Shown in pieces: positions 63,706 through 64,000 of a stretch of DNA of 64,000 nt. The notes under the pieces are model-generated. The model was given only the letters and a program-made list of their open reading frames with translations. It searched no databases and was not told the origin of the DNA. The position numbers and the translations under genes were made by a program. This DNA is from JAIBDK01 sp965261915 (GTDB taxonomy: Bacteria > Pseudomonadota > Gammaproteobacteria > Arenicellales > Poriferihabitantaceae). The DNA is taken from positions 62,001 to 126,000 of the forward strand of contig CBDHDW010000013.1 in the NCBI GenBank assembly GCA_965261915.1, written 5' to 3'. Within the stretch, counting starts at the first letter, position 1. Each line of letters starts with the position of its first letter.

Positions 63706-64000
63706 ATGTCATCACAATCCGAATCTTCAAATTCTAATGAGCCAGTTATCCGATGTGAATCGGTCTACATGATTTTCGGCGATAATGCCAAAGGGATGCT
63801 GGATAAATCGGGTGGTGTAGTCGACTCCGAAAAATTCCAGGAAGCCGGTTGCATCGTTGGTGTGAATAAGGCTTCTTTTGAGGTTCACAAAGGTGAGCTG
63901 CTGATCATTATGGGCTTATCCGGTTCAGGTAAATCGACGCTAATGCGTTGCATCGCACGGTTGAATGAAGCAACCGATGGGAAAATATTTATCGAAGGTC
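63706..64000 (+). CDS. Osmolyte ABC transporter ATP-binding protein, N-terminal part (runs off the window)
   Basis: 98 codons visible. It begins MSSQSESSNSNEPVIRCESVYMIFGDNAKGML, the ProV-type N-terminal extension, then VNKASFEVHKGELLIIMGLSGSGKSTLMRCIARL with Walker A. It parallels the ATPase at 12167, so this is a second copy of the same kind of transporter. Confidence 0.9.
   Translation, partial: MSSQSESSNSNEPVIRCESVYMIFGDNAKGMLDKSGGVVDSEKFQEAGCIVGVNKASFEVHKGELLIIMGLSGSGKSTLMRCIARLNEATDGKIFIEG

Noticed and set aside
1..64000. tRNA, rRNA or CRISPR array
   Set aside because: Intergenic regions were read for T-loop motifs and regularly spaced repeats; none was convincing. A tRNAscan or CRISPR finder run would settle it.

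Overview
The window is a piece of a proteobacterial, most likely marine gammaproteobacterial, chromosome. That assignment is inference from gene content: osmolyte (glycine betaine/choline type) ABC transporters, remnants of dimethylglycine/sarcosine dehydrogenase-type genes, an ETF pair, a methylamine-type nitrogen module and EttA. No rRNA or tRNA gene was seen, so the taxon cannot be fixed. The left two thirds is rich in insertion sequences (IS3 types, IS1380, IS5, IS66, IS1595) and in broken genes, the pattern of a genome undergoing IS expansion and gene decay, as in some host-associated lineages.

Layout. 1-3083: xylose catabolism (end of xylB, xylA) and a frameshifted glucokinase. 3319-10871: an IS-dominated tract with an IS3 orfB scrap, a beheaded DUF2167 gene, a deletion derivative of an IS3/IS51-type element, a frameshifted unknown gene, a complete IS1380, an internally deleted IS5, a DeoR regulator with an in-frame amber codon, and an intact IS66 with an 8-bp target duplication. 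11063-16897: an osmolyte ABC transporter (binding protein, ATPase, double-length permease), a choline-kinase-like phosphotransferase and a decayed dimethylglycine-dehydrogenase-like gene that ends at a complete IS3 element (16901-18482), beyond which lies only the tail of a GST gene. 19218-23800: ettA, hisN and etfBA, ordinary chromosome.

23898-28143: a catabolic group (PLP desulfhydrase/sulfo-lyase family, Rieske oxygenase, class III CoA-transferase) facing a DMT exporter. 28503-32330: a secreted unknown protein, an SDR-fold protein without its catalytic residues, a DM13 protein and an MmgE/PrpD protein. 32620-36555: a MoxR-DUF58-transglutaminase (TgpA-like) operon. 36729-44418: an aminotransferase, a second gutted dimethylglycine-dehydrogenase-like gene, a LOG protein, another SDR without YxxxK, an M24 peptidase gene split by IS1595, leuB, an enoyl-CoA hydratase and cytochrome c5.

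44486-57608 is a nitrogen region. Two Amt transporters, each followed by a small single-helix membrane protein, precede a GntR regulator, an FAD amine-oxidase-like protein, a glutamine-synthetase-like enzyme and three split glutamate-synthase-like subunits (GlxBCD/MgsABC type). The likely logic is uptake of ammonium or methylamine, gamma-glutamylation, transfer to 2-oxoglutarate and oxidation. The first Amt is bracketed by permuted IS5 scraps. 57704-59885: an unknown protein, pdxJ, an OsmC protein and a frameshifted GIY-YIG gene inside long inverted repeats. 60003-62420: an unusual single-chain fusion of two unrelated periplasmic-binding-protein families, bracketed by 89-bp direct repeats. 62589-64000: a second osmolyte-type binding protein and the start of its ATPase.
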